64,000 bases of DNA from Gnetum montanum (Eukaryota; Streptophyta; Gnetopsida; Gnetales; Gnetaceae): NCBI GenBank assembly GCA_015680685.1, contig MNCI01027436.1, forward strand, positions 243,128-307,127, in the 5' to 3' direction. The notes beneath the pieces were generated by a model. That model did no database searches and had not been told where the DNA came from. It saw nothing but the letters and a program-made list of their open reading frames with translations. Below, piece after piece: positions 32,389-45,449 of the stretch. A program made the translations under genes and the position numbers. Within the stretch, counting starts at the first letter, position 1. Each line of letters starts with the position of its first letter.

Positions 32389-34008
32389 AATAAACCATAA
32401 GAGCCTACACTATCTTATGACCTAGCCACAATTAAATTTGTGTTAAAGAAGATGAATTAAACTACTTGAAAATTTTTATTTTAATATTAAATATCATCCT
32501 AGAAAAGTAAATGTAGTAGCAAATGCACTTAACATGAAGGCAGGAAACATAAATAGCTTGGTTGTGTAATTAAGTTTAATGGATGAGATTGTTAAAGAGA
32601 AAAAGTCAAATGCTTAGTACCAAGAAAAGCTTCAAAAACTAAATCAAATTTCTTTTTATTATTTAAAAAAATGAGAAATGGCATATTATGTTTCAAAGGT
32701 AGATTATATGTACCCAAATTAGTAGAAAAAAATTATTGGAAGTGGTTCATACCAGTAGATATCAAATGCATCCTAGAGATTATAAAATATTTCAAATATT
32801 AAGAAGATACTGTTGGTGATCTAAGATGAAGCAAAAGATAGCTAAATTTATTTCAAAATATTTAATTTCTTAACAAGGTAAAGCTAAAAATTAGAAACCA
32901 AGAGGATTACTCCATGTTCATGACATACTTCAAAGAAACTAGAAGGCTATTAACATATACTTCATTTTGGGATTACCAAAGACTAGAAGGAACATGATGC
33001 TATACTAATAGTGGTGTATTTGTTAATAAAATATTCTACTCCACTACAATAACTAATAATATTAATAAGTTATTTTTTAAGGGGATTTTGAGATTACATG
33101 GGGTTCTAATTAAGATAATATTTGACAAGAACCCTAAGTTTATCTCAAGATTCTGGTAAGTATTTCAAGAAAATATAAGTACTAAATTAAATATCAATTC
33201 TACTTATCATTCTCAAATAGATGGGCAAAGAGAGTAAGTAAATAAAGTCTTAGAAGACATGCTCTAAGCTTATACACTTCAAGATAACGATGGCTAGGAT
33301 GAAATGTTTCCTCTAGCAAAATTTTCATATAACAACAATTATCAGGCAAGTATCGAAGTTGCTCCTTACAAGATACTTTATGGTAGGTCATGTCAATCAT
33401 CTATTTTCTAGACTACTATGAAGGATAGAATGCAATTAAGCATAGACTTAATTGATCAAATCATAGAATAGGTTTGCATAGTTCAAGGGAATATTAAGCC
33501 TACTCAAGATGGATACATCAAGTATGCTAACTTCATAAGAAGACCTCTTCAATTTCTAGCTAGTGATTATGTCTTCTTGAAAGTATCTTCAATGAAAGAA
33601 CTAATGAGATTTAGGTAGAAAGGTAGAAAGGCAAGCTAGATGCAAGATATATAGGTTCATATGGAATAATAAAAAAATTTGGATAAGTAGCATATCAATT
33701 AGTCTAGCCACTAAGTTTAGAAGGAGTTCATGATGTATTTCATATTTTTTTTCTTAAAGAAGTATGTTCCAAATGAAAGTCATGTTATACAATAGGAAGA
33801 AATAGATTTGTAATCAAATATTACATATCAAGAATATTCCATATGAATTATCATTACAAAAGAAAGAAAACTACAAAGTAAAGTAATTCCTAAGGTGAAG
33901 GTTCTTTGGGAATGACATGAAAATCAAGAGATAACTTGAGAAATTAAAACAAATATAAGAACTAAATTTTCTCACATTTTCTAGAAGGAAAATTCTTGGA
34001 GGGAAGAA
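32389..34008 (+). pseudogene. chromovirus (Del/Tekay-like) pol: integrase and chromodomain-like tail
   Basis: Plus-strand remnant with many stops. It begins at the end of RNase H with KYHPRKVNVVANALNMK (usual YHPGKANVVADALSRK) near 32490. It passes the integrase region to VAPYKILYGRSCQSSIF (33360), YANFIRRPLQFLASDYVFLK (about 33530) and MYFIFFFLKKYVPNESHV (33740). It ends with IPKVKVLWEWHENQEITWEI, the chromodomain-like tail of Del/Tekay elements. RT and gag are not in the window on this side; element 6 interrupts at 32388. Confidence 0.8.
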
Positions 34009-35760
34009 TGTCATAGCCTAAAACTCTACATAGGTTTCATATTTTAATTTAATATGTATGATTAATTCTTTAATGCTGTCACATATTTTAATTTAATATG
34101 TATGATTAATTCTTTAATGCTGTCAAATACATTTCAATAAATTAGCTTTAATTTTCATAGCTAAATCATAAGATTATATTATAATCATTACTATTTTTGT
34201 TATTATTTTTAGTTTTATTTCTAAGTGAATGCAATCTTCTTCTTAGGGTATTTTGTTAAATTTTTGTATCCTTTTTTTTACTACCATTTAAGCTTAGTCA
34301 TAGATCTTCTATATATTTTATGGTTAAATATTGAAATCCAATTATCTTGGAAGCTTTTCTTTCTATTAGTTACAATACCTTCACAAGTATTTGGCTATGT
34401 ATATTTTATTCTTTATGCACATTAAATTATGTAGATTTAATCTTTATTATGCACATTCAGCTATACACATTTATTCTTTATTATGTACATTTAGTTATGC
34501 ATCTTTTATTATTATTATGCACATGTGATTGTATACTACTATATTTATGGAGAAAAGTCAAACCCTAACCCTACTTAGACCATATTCCTTATCACTTTTT
34601 ACCATTAAACTAAAACTTGGAGTTCATTTTTAACTATAATTAAACAGTCTCTTAATTAACTTCATTAAGGAAGTACTTTAGGATGATGTCCTACCTAAAA
34701 TATATCCTTGTTTATGTATCCGAAATGTTAAAAAATGTTGGTTTTAATTCTAGTTCACTAGAATTAGAGTTATGGTTCTTGAGATATCAAATTCTTAGTT
34801 TGCTAAAAGTTCCATAATAGTTTTAGCATTTGAACTATACAATTAAGATAAGTAATGATCAAATATAATTCTAGCATATGATTATGTAATGCACTTGAAA
34901 AGGATTCTGTGGGTTTAAACAAGATTTGATTTAGAGTTCGTATGTAACTGTTAACAATGTTTGAACACTGAGGATATTAGTTGTGAAGAAAGAAAGAGAA
35001 ATGAACCTATGAAAATATTTATGATAAAAAATAAATCAAAAATCAAATTAATTAAAAAGTATGTAATATGATCACATGAAAGGCAATTTCATAAGGAAGA
35101 GTAATATATGTTATCAATATAACATACATAATATGCTTATGTAAAGCATAACATTGTTTTTCTTCATCTCCCTTTTTTCTTTTTGCTTATTTTTCTCTAC
35201 TACCTTGCATATTTCCTTTAGGAGTTTCTATTTTCCAAGAATAGAAATCAATTTTCTATGTAGTTTCTCCATTTTCCAATTAATTTTAGCCTTGTTTCTT
35301 CTATTTTGAGCCTATTTCTTTCATTTTTAAACACGTATTAAATCCACGTGTCACACTACATGTGATTCTTCCACTTATAAATAGATTATGACCTTTGGCA
35401 CATCTCATTTTGGTTCAAGAAGGATTTCTAGTGTGTTATTTTAAAGTGAAGTGAAAACAAATTTTGGATAAGAAACAAAGGTAATAAGAATATTTTGAAA
35501 TCCCTACCAACACTATAAGAAAGATTATTTTATTTTTCCCTTATCGTAGCTACCATAGTAAGAAATTTTATTTTATTTTCCTTTTCATGTTGCTATACTA
35601 TTTTATGATGGATTTTCTATTTTTTCTCTCTACTTACTAGTTCTTCATGATTCTTTCATGACTTTAATTATTATCTTAAGACACTACCAAATTTTGTTAA
35701 TTTGGGATTTTTTTTATATAGAATTTTGTATTGTACTCATGTCCAAACCATTTTTAACAA
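34009..35760 (+). repeat. 3' LTR of the chromovirus (right end approximate)
   Basis: Starts TGTCATAGCC directly after the purine-rich GGAGGGAAGAA. Very AT-rich (U3), with TATAAATAG at about 35376. The right end is not clear and must lie before 35893, where the copia LTR begins. No coding features are visible. Confidence 0.6.
34038..34125 (+). repeat. perfect 44-bp tandem duplication in chromovirus LTR
   Basis: The 44 bases from catattttaatttaatatg to ctttaatgctgtca occur at 34038-34081 and again at 34082-34125 with no difference. Confidence 0.9.
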
Positions 35761-35892
35761 CAAAATGTTATACTAGTAATACAAGTCTTGGCCTAGTAAC
35801 CCCAAGTCATAAGTTTGATTCTACTAGGTAGCACTGAGTTATAAACTTCTATTTGGGGTGTACCTATGTTTCACTTATTTCAAGTTCCAACT

Positions 35893-36990
35893 AAGGATCA
35901 TTGAACTTATAAGGAAATGGATTAATGAGTTCCCCAAATAAAATTTTTGACATGAAGCACACACCAATTTTAACACGGTTTCCCAACTTGGGTAGTCCAC
36001 ATTCGAAGGGTAATTCACAAGCACACATCCAAACTATGTTCCTTCCAAATTGTCCTTTGAAGGGTACCACGCCCTCAAAAAGCTCTAAGCTTTGCTGCAA
36101 ATTGATTTGATGCTATGAATCCACTCAACCCCACAAGGTCACAACAAGCTTAGAATGTGATTTTCAGGATCCCACTACCTTTACAACTTTGGAACCTACT
36201 CTAAAGTGTTGTGGGGCTACAAATCCCACAATATCTTGATAGGTTCAAGCACAATGCCTTCCCATAAGAAGCACATCAATGCCACAAATAAATAGAAGAG
36301 AATAATAATTACAAGGAATGAATGCAACTTAGTTTTCTTATCCTTGTCCTTAAGCTACAACTCACTTTACAACATACAAAGGATAGAACAATGAGAAGCA
36401 ACAATGATTTTAATGAATGCCAATTAATTACACAATGATAGTACAAAAGCTTGTACTTTTCCCAATGAGAATGATGTTTTCTTATAGCCACTATGTTTCC
36501 AAATTCATCTTGGAGCTTGTGTAACAACTAGCTAATAGTCATGAAAGATGTCTTCTTCATGGTTGAGACATCTTTCTGCATCTAGCCTTTAGCCTAAAAA
36601 GATGTTTTCATCTAGTGAAAGACATCTTTGTCAAATAAAATATGTTTGATATTTTAAAAATATGTCTTCACCTATGTTACCTTCAATTCTATCAAAATGT
36701 CTACTATTCTTTGGAAACATCTTTCTTCAACCTTTCTTTGCACTTGAATTCCTCATTCCTTGTTCATGTTCTTGAGCTTCTGCACGCCTTCACCTTTCTT
36801 TGCTCTTGAATTCCTCATTCTTTATTCATGTGTTTGAGCTTTTGCATGCCTTCTTGTCACATCCAAGTTGTTGATGATGTCTCTATAAAGTTCTTGTCCA
36901 CACACAATTCTACCCTATAAACACAACATCACACAAACATCCTATGTTCTCCATTTTACTTAATGTTTTGACATACCAAAATTTCAAAAA
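35893..36990 (-). repeat. 3' LTR of copia element
   Basis: 1,098 bp, aligned throughout with 40936-42081 (for example aaattttaacac/tggtttcccc/aacttgggtagtc and gatgtcttcttcatgg). Includes degenerate agatgtctt repeats. The polypurine tract AAAAAGGGGGAGA lies at 36991-37003 on the minus strand. Confidence 0.85.
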
Positions 36991-37370
36991 TCTCCCCCTT
37001 TTTGGTAGTATCAAAAACTTAAGAAAATGAGTTAGCCTTGTCCTAATACATAATAATATGTAAGTTACTTCTCCCCCTTTTTAAACATAACCAAAAAGGT
37101 AAGGCAAACTTCCCCTTAATAAATGCATAAGGAACAAACTATTTTAGTGTTTGATTCATCATTTTTTCTTTGTTTTTTTCTTTTTTTTTTTTTGGTATTA
37201 TATAAAGAAAGAAAGAATAAAAATACTTACATGATAGGACAAGGTCCTTTCCTCATATCTTTGCATAAAGAAGCCAATCAACATTCATCTAGAGGTTTGG
37301 TGAAGGCATCAACTAATTGACTCTCTATTCTAATAAACTCTAGCCTTACATGACTACATTATGCATGTTC

Positions 37371-38111
37371 TCATATAAATTGATGGTGAATCTCAATATG
37401 TTTAGTACAATAATTTTGGATGGGAAATTTTGTCATGTTGATGGTGCTCTTGTTGTCACAGTAAATAGGAGTTGAGTCTACTTCTACTCCTAAATCTTTG
37501 AGAGTTTCTTTCATCAAAAGTAATTGAGCACAACTCCTAGCATAGATGTATTTAGCTTTTGCTATGGAGAGAGCTATAGAAGTTTGCTTATTGGTTGTCC
37601 AAGGAACAAGACTTCTCCCCAAGAAGAAATAGTTTCCACTCATGCTATGGTGATCATTAGAATAACCTACTAAACTACATCATAATAACTAGCTAGATCA
37701 AGGGAAGAATCCTTTTGATACCAAAGGCCCCAGTTAGTGGTACCTTTCAAGTAGTGAAAAATACATTTAACAACTGGTAATGAGATTCCTTTGGAGCTAA
37801 CTGATATTAGGCATACAATCCTACACTTAAGCTATATCTAGTCTGCTAGTACTTAAATAAAGAAGACAACCAATCATACCTCTATAAAGCTTGGGATCAA
37901 CTAGCTTACCTTGATTTTCTTTAATAAGTTTAGAATTTGCAGCCATAGGAGGAGTACCTTTAACTTTTACATCAGCTAGGCTATATTTGAGAAGAAGATC
38001 TTTAGCATATCTTGTTTGACATTTAAAGGTTCCACCACTTGTTTGATAAATTTGAAACCCAAAAAAGTTCTTGAGTTCTCTCATCATGCTCATTTCAAAT
38101 TCAAACTGCAT
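37371..38111 (-). pseudogene. copia RT C-terminal part and RNase H
   Basis: RT continues with MQFEFEMSMMRELKNFFGFQ, KDLLLKYSLADVKVKGTP and LYRGMIGCLLYLSTSRLDI at 38111-37827. RNase H follows with SIALSIAKAKYIYARSCAQL, PIYCDNKSTINMTKFP and TKHIEIHHQFI at 37643-37371. The ADV/DNKS/HIEIHHQFI series is the usual copia end of pol. Stops separate the blocks. Confidence 0.9.
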
Positions 38112-39278
38112 GAGATCAAAAACTTTCTTGCAAATAATTTTGTTAGTGGCACCAAAATTAATGTCATCAACATAAATTTGAACTATTAAAAGATCTTTAC
38201 CTTTTCTCTAAAGAAATAAAGTAACATTAGCTTTACTTCTTTCAAAGCCATTTGATGTGAGGTGTTGAGAAAGTCTTTCATATCAAGCTCTTAGAGCTTG
38301 TTTAAAATCATAGAGAGCTTTCTTAAGCTTGTAGACATAATCAGGCTTGATGAAATTAACAAATCCTTCAAGTTGATCAATGTAAACTTCTTCTTGTATT
38401 GTTCCATTCAAGAATGCACTTTTGACATCCATGTGATAGAGCTTAATGTTGTGAATGCTAGCATAGGTAAGAATAAGTCTAGTAGATTCTAGCCTAGCAA
38501 TAGGAGCAAAATTTTCATCAAAATTAATTCCTTCTTATTAGTTGTATCCTTTGGCAACCAATCTAGCCTTGTTTTTAATGATGTTTTCCTTATCATCAAT
38601 CTTATTCTTAAAGAACCATTTTGTTCCAGCAACAAGTTTATCATTAGGCCTAGGTGTCAATTCCCATACATCATTTCTAGCAAATTGAAGAAGTTCATCT
38701 TGCATAGTAGAAATCCATCCTTCCTCTCCTTCTGCTTCCTTAAAGGTTTTGGGTGCAAGTTGGGAGAGATATGTAGAAAAAGGACAAATCTCTTTGATTT
38801 GACTTCTAGTACAAACATCATCTTGAACTTCTCCAATAACATCATTAAGAGAGTATTTTTTGTTGAGTTTGGGCATTTTCACTTGAGTGGGAAATATCTC
38901 TTGATCATCATCATTCTCTTCTTCTTCATGATCACTACTAGATTCTAAAATTTTGTCATCTTGTACATGAGTTGGGCTAAACAATTTTTGAATGGGAATA
39001 GTTTCATCATCCAATTGTGAAGAAGTAACATCATGATTATCTATTTTGACATTTATGGTTTCCTCTATTGTATTCATTATTTTGTTAAACACTCTGTAAA
39101 ACTTACTAACTAGAGAATATCCTAAGAAAATAACTACATCGGTTTTAGCATCAAACTTTCTTAAGTTATCTTTATCATTTAGAATATAGAATTTTGAACC
39201 AAAAACATGAAAATAAGCTATTGATGGTTTTCTACTAGTCCATAATTCATGAGTCTTAGAAGTGAATCTTCTTACCAT
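38112..39278 (-). pseudogene. copia integrase C terminus and RT
   Basis: The longest open frame here (39278-38538, 246 codons) holds the integrase tail (AYFHVFGSKFYILNDKDNLR, KFDAKTDVVIFLGYS), an acidic linker (SSSDHEEEENDDDQEIF), and the RT start (EEGWISTMQDELLQFARNDV, WELTPRPNDKLVAGTKWFF). Below 38538 RT continues through stops with HMDVKSAFLNGTIQEEVYI and the catalytic IYVDD near 38180. Confidence 0.9.
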
Positions 39279-39299
39279 AACTTTGTTGGATACATAATG

Positions 39300-40375
39300 A
39301 GCAATGTTGATGAATTTGGTTCAAAACTAATGAACAAGACTTCAATCATTTAAGATGGTTCTTCTCATCTTGTTTAAGAATCTATTCTTTCATTTTGGTA
39401 CTCCATTTTGTTGTGAAGTTTCTATAGCAGAGAATTGCTATAGAATATCATTCATTTGACAAAACTGTTTAAATTTTGCATTGTTGAACTCACCTCCATT
39501 GTCACTTTTGATGACTTTAATACCATATCCTTTTTCTTTCTAGATCTAATTGCTAATTCTTAAAAAATGATCAAACACTTTATCTCTGTGATATAAAAAT
39601 GCAACCCAAATAAAGCAAGAATAATCATCAACAATGGCCAAAGAATATCTTTTCCTTCCCAAGCTAAGTGTTTGAATTGGACCAGCCACATTCATATGAA
39701 GTAGATCTAAGGGACGACCAATAGAAATATAATTTTTCTTACCAAATCTTACCCTTATTTTTTTTTCTTTTTGACAAGCTTCAAATGTATTTAGATTGAA
39801 ATCTTTGAGTTTAGGGAGACCACAGACCATTTCATTTATTACCAAGGTTTGAAGAATTTCCTTATTTATGTGGCCTAGCTTCCTATGCCAAGATGTGTAT
39901 CATCTGCATAACTTACTAAGCACTTGGATTAAAGGTTAGGAAAATTTCCAAAAATAGTGGTATACACATTTCCTTTTCTAAATCCTTCAATCACAACATT
40001 TCGAATAGATAAATCTTGTATTCTACAATTTTCTTTTAAAAATGTAACATTAAAATTTGAATCACAAAGCTAACTTATACTAAGAAGATTATGTTTTAAT
40101 CCTTCAATGAAAAACACTTTGTTTATAGTTGGTAATCCCTTATCTTTACCTCCAATGCTACCAATACCTCTTATAGGTGCTTCCATGTCATCTCCAAATG
40201 TGCCTTTTTCACAATTTTTTTTTTTTGTGAAGTGTGTGAAGTAGGATTTTTCACCTATCATGTGCCTTGAACACCCACTGTCAATATACCACATGCTAGT
40301 GTTGTCATCGGAGAAAGTAATTTGAGCAATCAAATTCTTTTCATTATTTCCTTCTTTTCTTGTCCAAACTTTCAT
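39300..40375 (-). pseudogene. copia protease, GAG-pre-integrase and integrase core
   Basis: Protease at 40375-40070: SMWYIDSGCSRHMIGEKSYF with the DSG triplet, then FIEGLKHNLLSIS. GAG-pre-integrase and integrase at 39845-39546: CQKEKKIRVRF, RPLDLLHMNVAGPIQTLSLG and YSLAIVDDYSCFIWVAFLYH (first Asp). The remaining core down to 39300 is frame-shifted. Above 40375 a remnant of the gag C terminus shows Lys-rich coiled-coil text (SYLKKKNSSLRVDIQRLK) in several frames. Confidence 0.85.
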
Positions 40376-40913
40376 GGTTTTCTTTCTAGGTTGGTTTAAT
40401 GCATTCTAAGATAGAAAAAGACTTGAATACGATTGTATGTACCACAAAAGAAGCATTTCAAGTTTTTTTGGTTTAGAATATTTTTGAAACCTAGACAAAT
40501 GTTGTTTTTGGTCTTTGAACTTCTCCATAGAGTTCTTGTTCATCTACTCAATCATATTTTTTAGTCTTTGAATGTCAACCCTCAGGCTTGAGTTTTTCTT
40601 TTTGAGATAAGAGCATTCATCATTAAGAACTTTAATTTTTATTTCCTTTGCATGTAAAGCATCTTTTATCTCAATGCATAAGTTTTGGAAATAAATAATT
40701 TTATGGAAAAATATCTCATACCTTTTTTCAAAGAAAACATCATTTTGATAATCACAAGTATTGTCAACTTTACAAGCATGATCTTTATAACAAATGTGAT
40801 ATACAAATTAATCACACCAATTGATTGTGTACATTAGGCTCTTTGTCTAGATGTGTTTGATGTTGATTGTCCCTTCCATGTTCACTCTTGAAGACTAATG
40901 TAAAGAGTAAGAG
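40376..40913 (-). pseudogene. copia gag C-terminal remnant
   Basis: Minus-strand frames with stops encode a charged, coiled-coil-like stretch (EIKDALHAKEIKIKVLNDEC, SYLKKKNSSLRVDIQRL). The PBS lies directly upstream, so the usual gag N-terminal domains are missing by deletion. Confidence 0.6.
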
Positions 40914-40931
40914 TATCAAGCTTTGATATCA
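40914..40931 (-). promoter_or_regulatory. primer-binding site of copia element (tRNA-iMet type)
   Basis: Minus strand TGATATCAAAGCTTGATA differs from the canonical TGGTATCAGAGCTT only by G-to-A changes in its first half, and lies four bases inside the 5' LTR end. Confidence 0.8.
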
Positions 40932-40935
40932 CTTG

Positions 40936-42081
40936 AGGATCATTGGACTTAGAAGTGGGGGATAAATAAGTTCCTCAAATAAAATTCTTTGACATGAAGC
41001 ACACAAAAATTTTAACATGGTTCCCCAACTTGGGTAGTCTACACTTGGAGGGTAGTTCACAAGCACACCTTTGGACTTTGTTCCTTCCAAATTGCGGTTT
41101 GAAGGGTATCACACCCTATACAAGCTCTAAGATCTACTCTAAAGTGTTTGAATGTTATGAATCCACTCAACCCTGTAAGGTTCTGACATGCTTAGAATGT
41201 GATTTTAAGGATCCCACTACCTTTACAGCTTTAAGCCCTACTCCGGAGTATTGTGGTGCTATACCAACACTCAATCTCACAAGATCCCGATAGACTTAAG
41301 TATGATTCCTTCCTACAAGAAGCACATCAACCCCATAGGGCAATAGAAGATAACAATAATTACAAGGGATGAATGAAACTTAGTTTTTTAATCCTTGTTC
41401 TTAAGCTACATCTCACTTTACAACATACAAAGGATAGAACAATGAGGAGCAACAATGATTTCAATGAATCCAAATTGATTACACAATGATAGTACAAAAG
41501 CTTACACTTTTCCTAATGAGGATGATGTCTTCTTATAGTCTCTATGTTTCCAAATTCATCTTGAAGCTTGTGCAATGGCTAGCTAACATTCATGAAAGAT
41601 GTCTTCTTCATGGCTGAGATGTCTTTCTACATCTGGCCTCCAATCTAGGAAGACATCTTCATCTAGTGAAAGATGTCTTTCTGTAACTAGTGTTTATTCT
41701 AGAAAGATGTCTTTATCTGGTGAAAGACATCTATTTTTTTGCAAATATTTCTTCACCTATGCTACCTTTAATTCTTCCTAGACATCTACTATTCTTTGGA
41801 GACGTCTTTCTTCAACCTTTCTTTGCAAGTAATTTTTTTGTTCCTTGTTCATGTGCTTGAGCTTCTACATGCCTTCACCTATCTTTGCACTTGCATTCCT
41901 CATTCCTTGTTCATGTGCTTAAGCTTCCACATGCCTTCTTGTCTGAATCCAAGTTCTTGATGATGTCTCTATGAAGTTCTTGTCCACACATAAGTTTTTC
42001 CTATAAAAACAACACCACACAAACATCCTATTTTCTCCATTTTCCTTAAGGTTTTGGCACACCAAAAGGTCACTACCAACA
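40936..42081 (-). repeat. 5' LTR of copia element
   Basis: 1,146 bp; minus-strand start TGTTGGTAGTGACC. Pairs with 35893-36990. The two LTRs have diverged visibly (point changes every 10 to 20 bases), so the insertion is old. Confidence 0.85.
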
Positions 42082-42522
42082 CCCCCTGGTCCAAATCATT
42101 TTCTATATTTTTGGTGAATTTCTAAAATATTTTATTTTTTATGAAATTTTAACTATTATGATTTTTTGGTTATTTTGGAAATATTTTACATTTGAAATAT
42201 AATAATAATATATATGTAACCAATTTTACTCAATTAGTAGTGGGAGTTATGAATCTTTTAGATGTCCTTGTCTACATGCAATAGTGGAGTGATTCTTAAT
42301 GCGATCAACCTCATGGAAAAAATGGTATGGATAGATTTTCTACCATAGATATTGATTTGTAAGTTCATGTGAGGTTGAGGAACTGGCCAAGATCATGACA
42401 TTAAGTAGTTGAGTTTAGTTGTGTGTAGTAAGCCATAGTCAAGACCTATCATTTTAGTACTTTTGCCTTGGTCATTGAGCCTATTATTTGTGAGGCTATT
42501 GCCAAGACTTAGCCATGAGTGG
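42082..42522. other. intergenic flank, no feature seen
   Basis: AT-rich sequence between the copia 5' LTR and the element 5 3' LTR. No motif or repeat was recognised. Confidence 0.6.
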
Positions 42523-43402
42523 TGATGACTGGCGAGGTACCCCTACACTCAACCTTACGAATACAAGCGTGTACGCACAATCTGATAGAACTCTATAGAT
42601 GGACTAGTTATGGTATCTAGATAGTTACACGTTGATTGCAGTTCACTGTCTTCCCACCTGGACTAGTATTACTTTGTCATGTATGGCTTAGCCCAGAGTA
42701 AGGTGTATGATGTGGTCCTAAACTAGTGCTACTCCTAGAGGCAATGGGAAATAACTTTGTTTTAAGCTAAGAGGCAGTGGAAGAAGAGAATCTAAGCTAC
42801 CCTAAGTGTGATGAGCATCCATCCTTAATCATCCGTACACATCTTGGACCTCATGTACTACTTCTGGGATTACTAAGCGTATATTACTTGAGTGCTCCTA
42901 GATATGCTACTAGGTTACCAAGTAGTCACACTTAAATGCTCGTGATTAAGTCGTACTCATTCTGCATTTAATAACAAGGATAGTGAATGAGGGTAAAGGA
43001 GGAGTAATTAGAAAATGATAAATAACAATAACAATTAAAAAATTAAACTAAGTGAATGCTACAATGATGAAGTAATCTTGATATTTTTTGCTAGTCATGT
43101 ATGTGTTCAAGTACGTCACACTCAAATAAAGGTTCCATGCAATTACAATCCCCACACTATAGGCATGCACTGGAGAAAGGTTTAAGATGAACAAAAAATG
43201 AATAAAAAGACTCTACACTTACACCTACTAACTCTCTAACTTAATCCTTTTCCTTGCACCCAAAGGTGTATCTATAGGTTTACACAGGAGTCATGATATC
43301 GTGTATCCAATATTGTTGGCCAAGCCACGATATTGCGTACCTGATATCACGGATCCGATATTGCAGGTTCAATATTGGAGCCTAACAAATCATGGTTCAT
43401 CA
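42523..43402 (-). repeat. 3' LTR of Athila-like element 5
   Basis: 880 bp, from TGATGACTGG to GGTTCATCA, inverted ends TGATGA/TCATCA. Pairs with 47901-48264 over its first part (GGCGAGGTACCCCTACACTC, GGTATCTAGATAGTTACACG). The minus strand just outside the right end is purine-rich (CATGGGGGTA), the expected PPT place. The right third holds several GATATC/ATATTG palindromic words. Confidence 0.8.
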
Positions 43403-45430
43403 TACCCCCATGACTAAATGAAAATGCATCCTCAAGTCAAAAAAAATGAGAACAAGTTCAATTGATTACACAGTGGATAGGTATGGGATTATTAACTAAC
43501 TACAAATGTATTCATGTCGTAGTGGAAAATTGGATACAACAAAACTAGGACAGACACAAAATTACAAAATTTATTGGAACTCATGTGGTTCTTGGTGATG
43601 GTGGCTCCTCCATGGGTCTCTTCCCCTTTTCTTGTGCTCCAGGTTTTGGAAGTTGATGGCTTTGAAGGAGTGCCTAGAGCGTTTCCTCTTCAATTCGAGG
43701 ATCCTATGCCATCCATGCTAATGTTCCAATGTTCAATGGAGTTGGCACCTCCCATGGACACAGTAGTTGTTAGAACACTTGATTGGCCTTGACATGCCAT
43801 GTCGCAAATGGATGTCATTCCTCTTCATAGTTTGTGGCCCTAACCTCTCCACTTTTTTCTTAGCTAGATTGTGCAGTGACAAGAGTTTCCTGATGGATGC
43901 TGAATGATTATGGCTCTTATTCTGCATGAGGTCCTTGGCCTTTGCCTCCCCCTTGGTGTTCAGTTGCACCTTGAGAAGGTCCTCCTTATTGTCCTCTTTT
44001 AGGGGTAATCTATAATCACACAAAGATCAATTGCTAGTAATGGTATGGATAGAAGTTCAATTAGTTCATACCTTACTCATTTCCTTTAATAAATGTTGAA
44101 TTCTTTACTTACTATGCTTTTAGAGTTAGAAATTTTTTCAAGGAAGTTGCCCTAAAAGTTTAATGTTAGACCTAATTTTTTTAGGTGACACATAAAAGGA
44201 CATGTAATGGTTTTGAGAAATGTTTGATAAAATGATGAAAAAGGAAAGAATAGATTTGGCAATGAAGTACTCAGAGGGTATAAAATGATGTGGTGGTGTG
44301 CAACAAGTACAAATTACAAAAGTCATGCAAGTGGGTCCTCCCCAAAGTAGGTTCCAACCTATAATGCCCTTGCGTAATCACACCTTAAAATGTTCATAGG
44401 CACTAGAAGGGTTAAGTGTAATTTACACTAGTTCCACAAAACACACACATGTAGATACCATTGTGATGAGGTATGAATTCTATGTCGTACAAGACACAAG
44501 TTAGAAATACTTAGAAAGTGAGATGAAATGAATCATAGAAGGGATTGCAGAGATTGGGACATGAGGTAACTAACCCAGGATACAATGAATCCTGAGTGTA
44601 GGGCATGATTAATGTGTCATTAGCTAGTTGCTTCAAAATCAAGACCAAGTTCATTCCTTCAATTAGTTTAATCCAATGATGGGCAACCATAAGAGCACCA
44701 CGATAACAAGGTGTACAATCACTTGGCATTTTGTCCAAGGAGGAGTGATTTGGAATCTGTAGCACACACACAAAATTTTTTCTTAATCTTTTCTTGTGTG
44801 GTTCATCTTCTTTTCTTTTTTATTTTTAGCCACTTTGGCACTTTCTCCTTTCCAATAGTGAACCAAAGAAGCTGCCAACCTTCAAGCATGGGTGCATGTC
44901 TTTCTAGTGGAACCCCCAAAATAGCATTGAGTTTCTTTATTAAGTGCTTCATTACTTTTAATGCTTTCTTTATTGAGTGCTTCATTACTTTTACTTCCAT
45001 TTTACATTAGATCTACAAGGATCTTAGTACAACCAAGCTACATGATAGCACCTATAGATGTCACCAAAAAGAATCCACAAGTCTCCTTGATGTCACACCC
45101 TAGCCATTCCTTCTTAGTCCATCATTCTTTGCTCTAGCATAATGATCAAAAAATTACTTTTAATTTTTCATGATGAAAAGAATATCATCATACCCATAAT
45201 AGAACCTCTTATTAATAGAATGGGTGGGTGGATGTTGTGGGCTCACTATCCAAATAATTAGTCACTTATGACTCGATAGCATAGAATAACCCCTCAACCG
45301 ACTAGTTACATGAGTGTTTTATTCATAGATGAGATTACTCACAAAAAGATAAAACAATAAATTAGAATTGAAGAACTGGAAAACAAAAAAATTGTAAAAT
45401 CAAAGAAAAAGAAAAACATTTACTAATTCT
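43403..45430 (-). other. 3' untranslated region of element 5
   Basis: No convincing gene. The part from 44320 to 45330 aligns patchily with 19861-21000 of element 3. The frame at 44023-43733 (KEDLLKVQLNTKGEAKAKDL) is Lys-rich and could be a worn accessory ORF, but no motif supports this. Confidence 0.5.
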
Positions 45431-45449
45431 ACTTGTTAGAATGGGGGAG

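Larger units (their letters stand above)
35893..42081 (-). mobile_element. Ty1/copia element (SIRE/Angela-like)
   Basis: Two LTRs in direct orientation flank a minus-strand pol in copia order: protease, integrase, RT, RNase H. The iMet-type PBS, the GGGGGAGA polypurine tract and the GAG-pre-integrase text (RPLDLLHMNVAGP) fit the SIRE/Angela branch. Most of gag is deleted; the internal region is only 3.9 kb. Confidence 0.85.

Noticed and set aside
37140-37200. T-rich run as a possible LINE or SINE poly(A) tail (minus strand)
   Set aside because: It lies in the copia region between RNase H and the PPT, with no LINE coding text or target duplication nearby.
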